Assembly: GCA_027186245.1 (NCBI GenBank)
Contig: CP114489.1
Location: forward strand, 10,485,501 to 10,549,500
DNA: 64,000 nt
Direction: 5' to 3'
Origin: Coriaria nepalensis
Lineage: Eukaryota; Streptophyta; Magnoliopsida; Cucurbitales; Coriariaceae
The position numbers and the translations under genes are program-made. The notes under the pieces are model-generated. The model did not search any database. It was not told the origin of the DNA and saw only the letters and a program-made list of their open reading frames with translations. Below, in pieces: positions 63,848-64,000 of this stretch. Numbering within the stretch: the stretch's first letter is position 1; every line of letters begins with the position of its first letter.

Positions 63848-64000
63848 GTAATAATAAATTAAATAAAATAAGGCCACGTTGTTACCATTTGGCAAACACC
63901 TTAAGCAACATCAGCATTATGGTTGCTGTTTCATCATAATATGTGTCATGCAATATGCTTAATCACCACATAAGGTGTCAATCTTAAGCATATCTGATTG
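62533..64000. repeat. Tandem duplication, copy 2 (runs off the window)
   Basis: Copy of 61233-62371 with an internal change: 62805-62903 is repeated at 63131-63230. Between them is an insert of about 225 bases that starts with two 47 bp direct repeats (62904-62950 and 62951-62997, two differences). The window ends at the same place in the unit where copy 1 is still continuing, so the array may go on. Confidence 0.9.

Overview
The window reads as nuclear DNA from a dicot plant. It is strongly AT-rich, its genes are split by GT-AG introns, and the proteins are plant types: alpha-tubulin, a BAM/CLAVATA1-class receptor kinase, a HAESA-LIKE2-type kinase relic, a NAI1/bHLH18-25-type bHLH, a type I MADS-like fragment and a peroxisomal malate dehydrogenase with a PTS2 presequence. 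Gypsy- or copia-type debris fills much of the rest. I cannot name the species. Layout: 0.5-2.3 kb holds an acidic single-pass membrane protein. 2.8-4.1 kb holds COX6a in four exons on the minus strand. 4.7-5.1 kb holds a tiny two-exon gene resembling the C-terminal half of an AGL62-like MADS protein but lacking the MADS domain. 8.2-10.9 kb is a 5'-truncated copia element. 11.3-12.3 kb is a SMI1/KNR4-like gene with a late frame break. 13.1-15.3 kb is a complete alpha-tubulin gene. 16.4-18.8 kb is a broken HSL2-like receptor kinase that abuts a copia RNase H fragment. 22.2-22.6 kb is a candidate minus-strand long non-coding RNA carrying a site with the architecture of an endogenous target mimic of miR160. 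22.8-23.1 kb is a lone copia LTR. 23.9-26.1 kb is an intron-containing malate dehydrogenase pseudogene. 31.0-34.4 kb is an intact BAM1-like receptor kinase. 35.4-39.6 kb is a pair of diverged 1.3 kb direct repeats around a non-coding core, probably a non-autonomous LTR element. 43.3-44.4 kb (pseudogene) and 50.0-51.7 kb (intact) are tandem bHLH genes whose far upstream DNA is also duplicated (45.3-46.1 and 59.7-60.6 kb). 53.5-57.7 kb is a 3'-truncated copia element lying between the intact bHLH and its share of that duplicated DNA. 61.2-64.0 kb is a nearly identical tandem duplication that runs off the window and is separated by a 120 bp polypurine tract. Function: the intact protein genes are ordinary plant housekeeping, signalling and transcription genes and do not form a cluster. 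The most interesting item is the miR160 target-mimic candidate, because miR160 controls auxin response factors and the locus has its own TATA box and CT-rich leader but no long reading frame. The MADS-less MADS relative with its own TATA box is a second candidate regulator (a possible microprotein). Three protein-coding relics (HSL2-like, PMDH, bHLH) keep introns, so they arose by DNA duplication and decay rather than by retroposition. All exon models come from reading splice signals by eye and from remembered family sequences; none was checked by alignment or transcript data.
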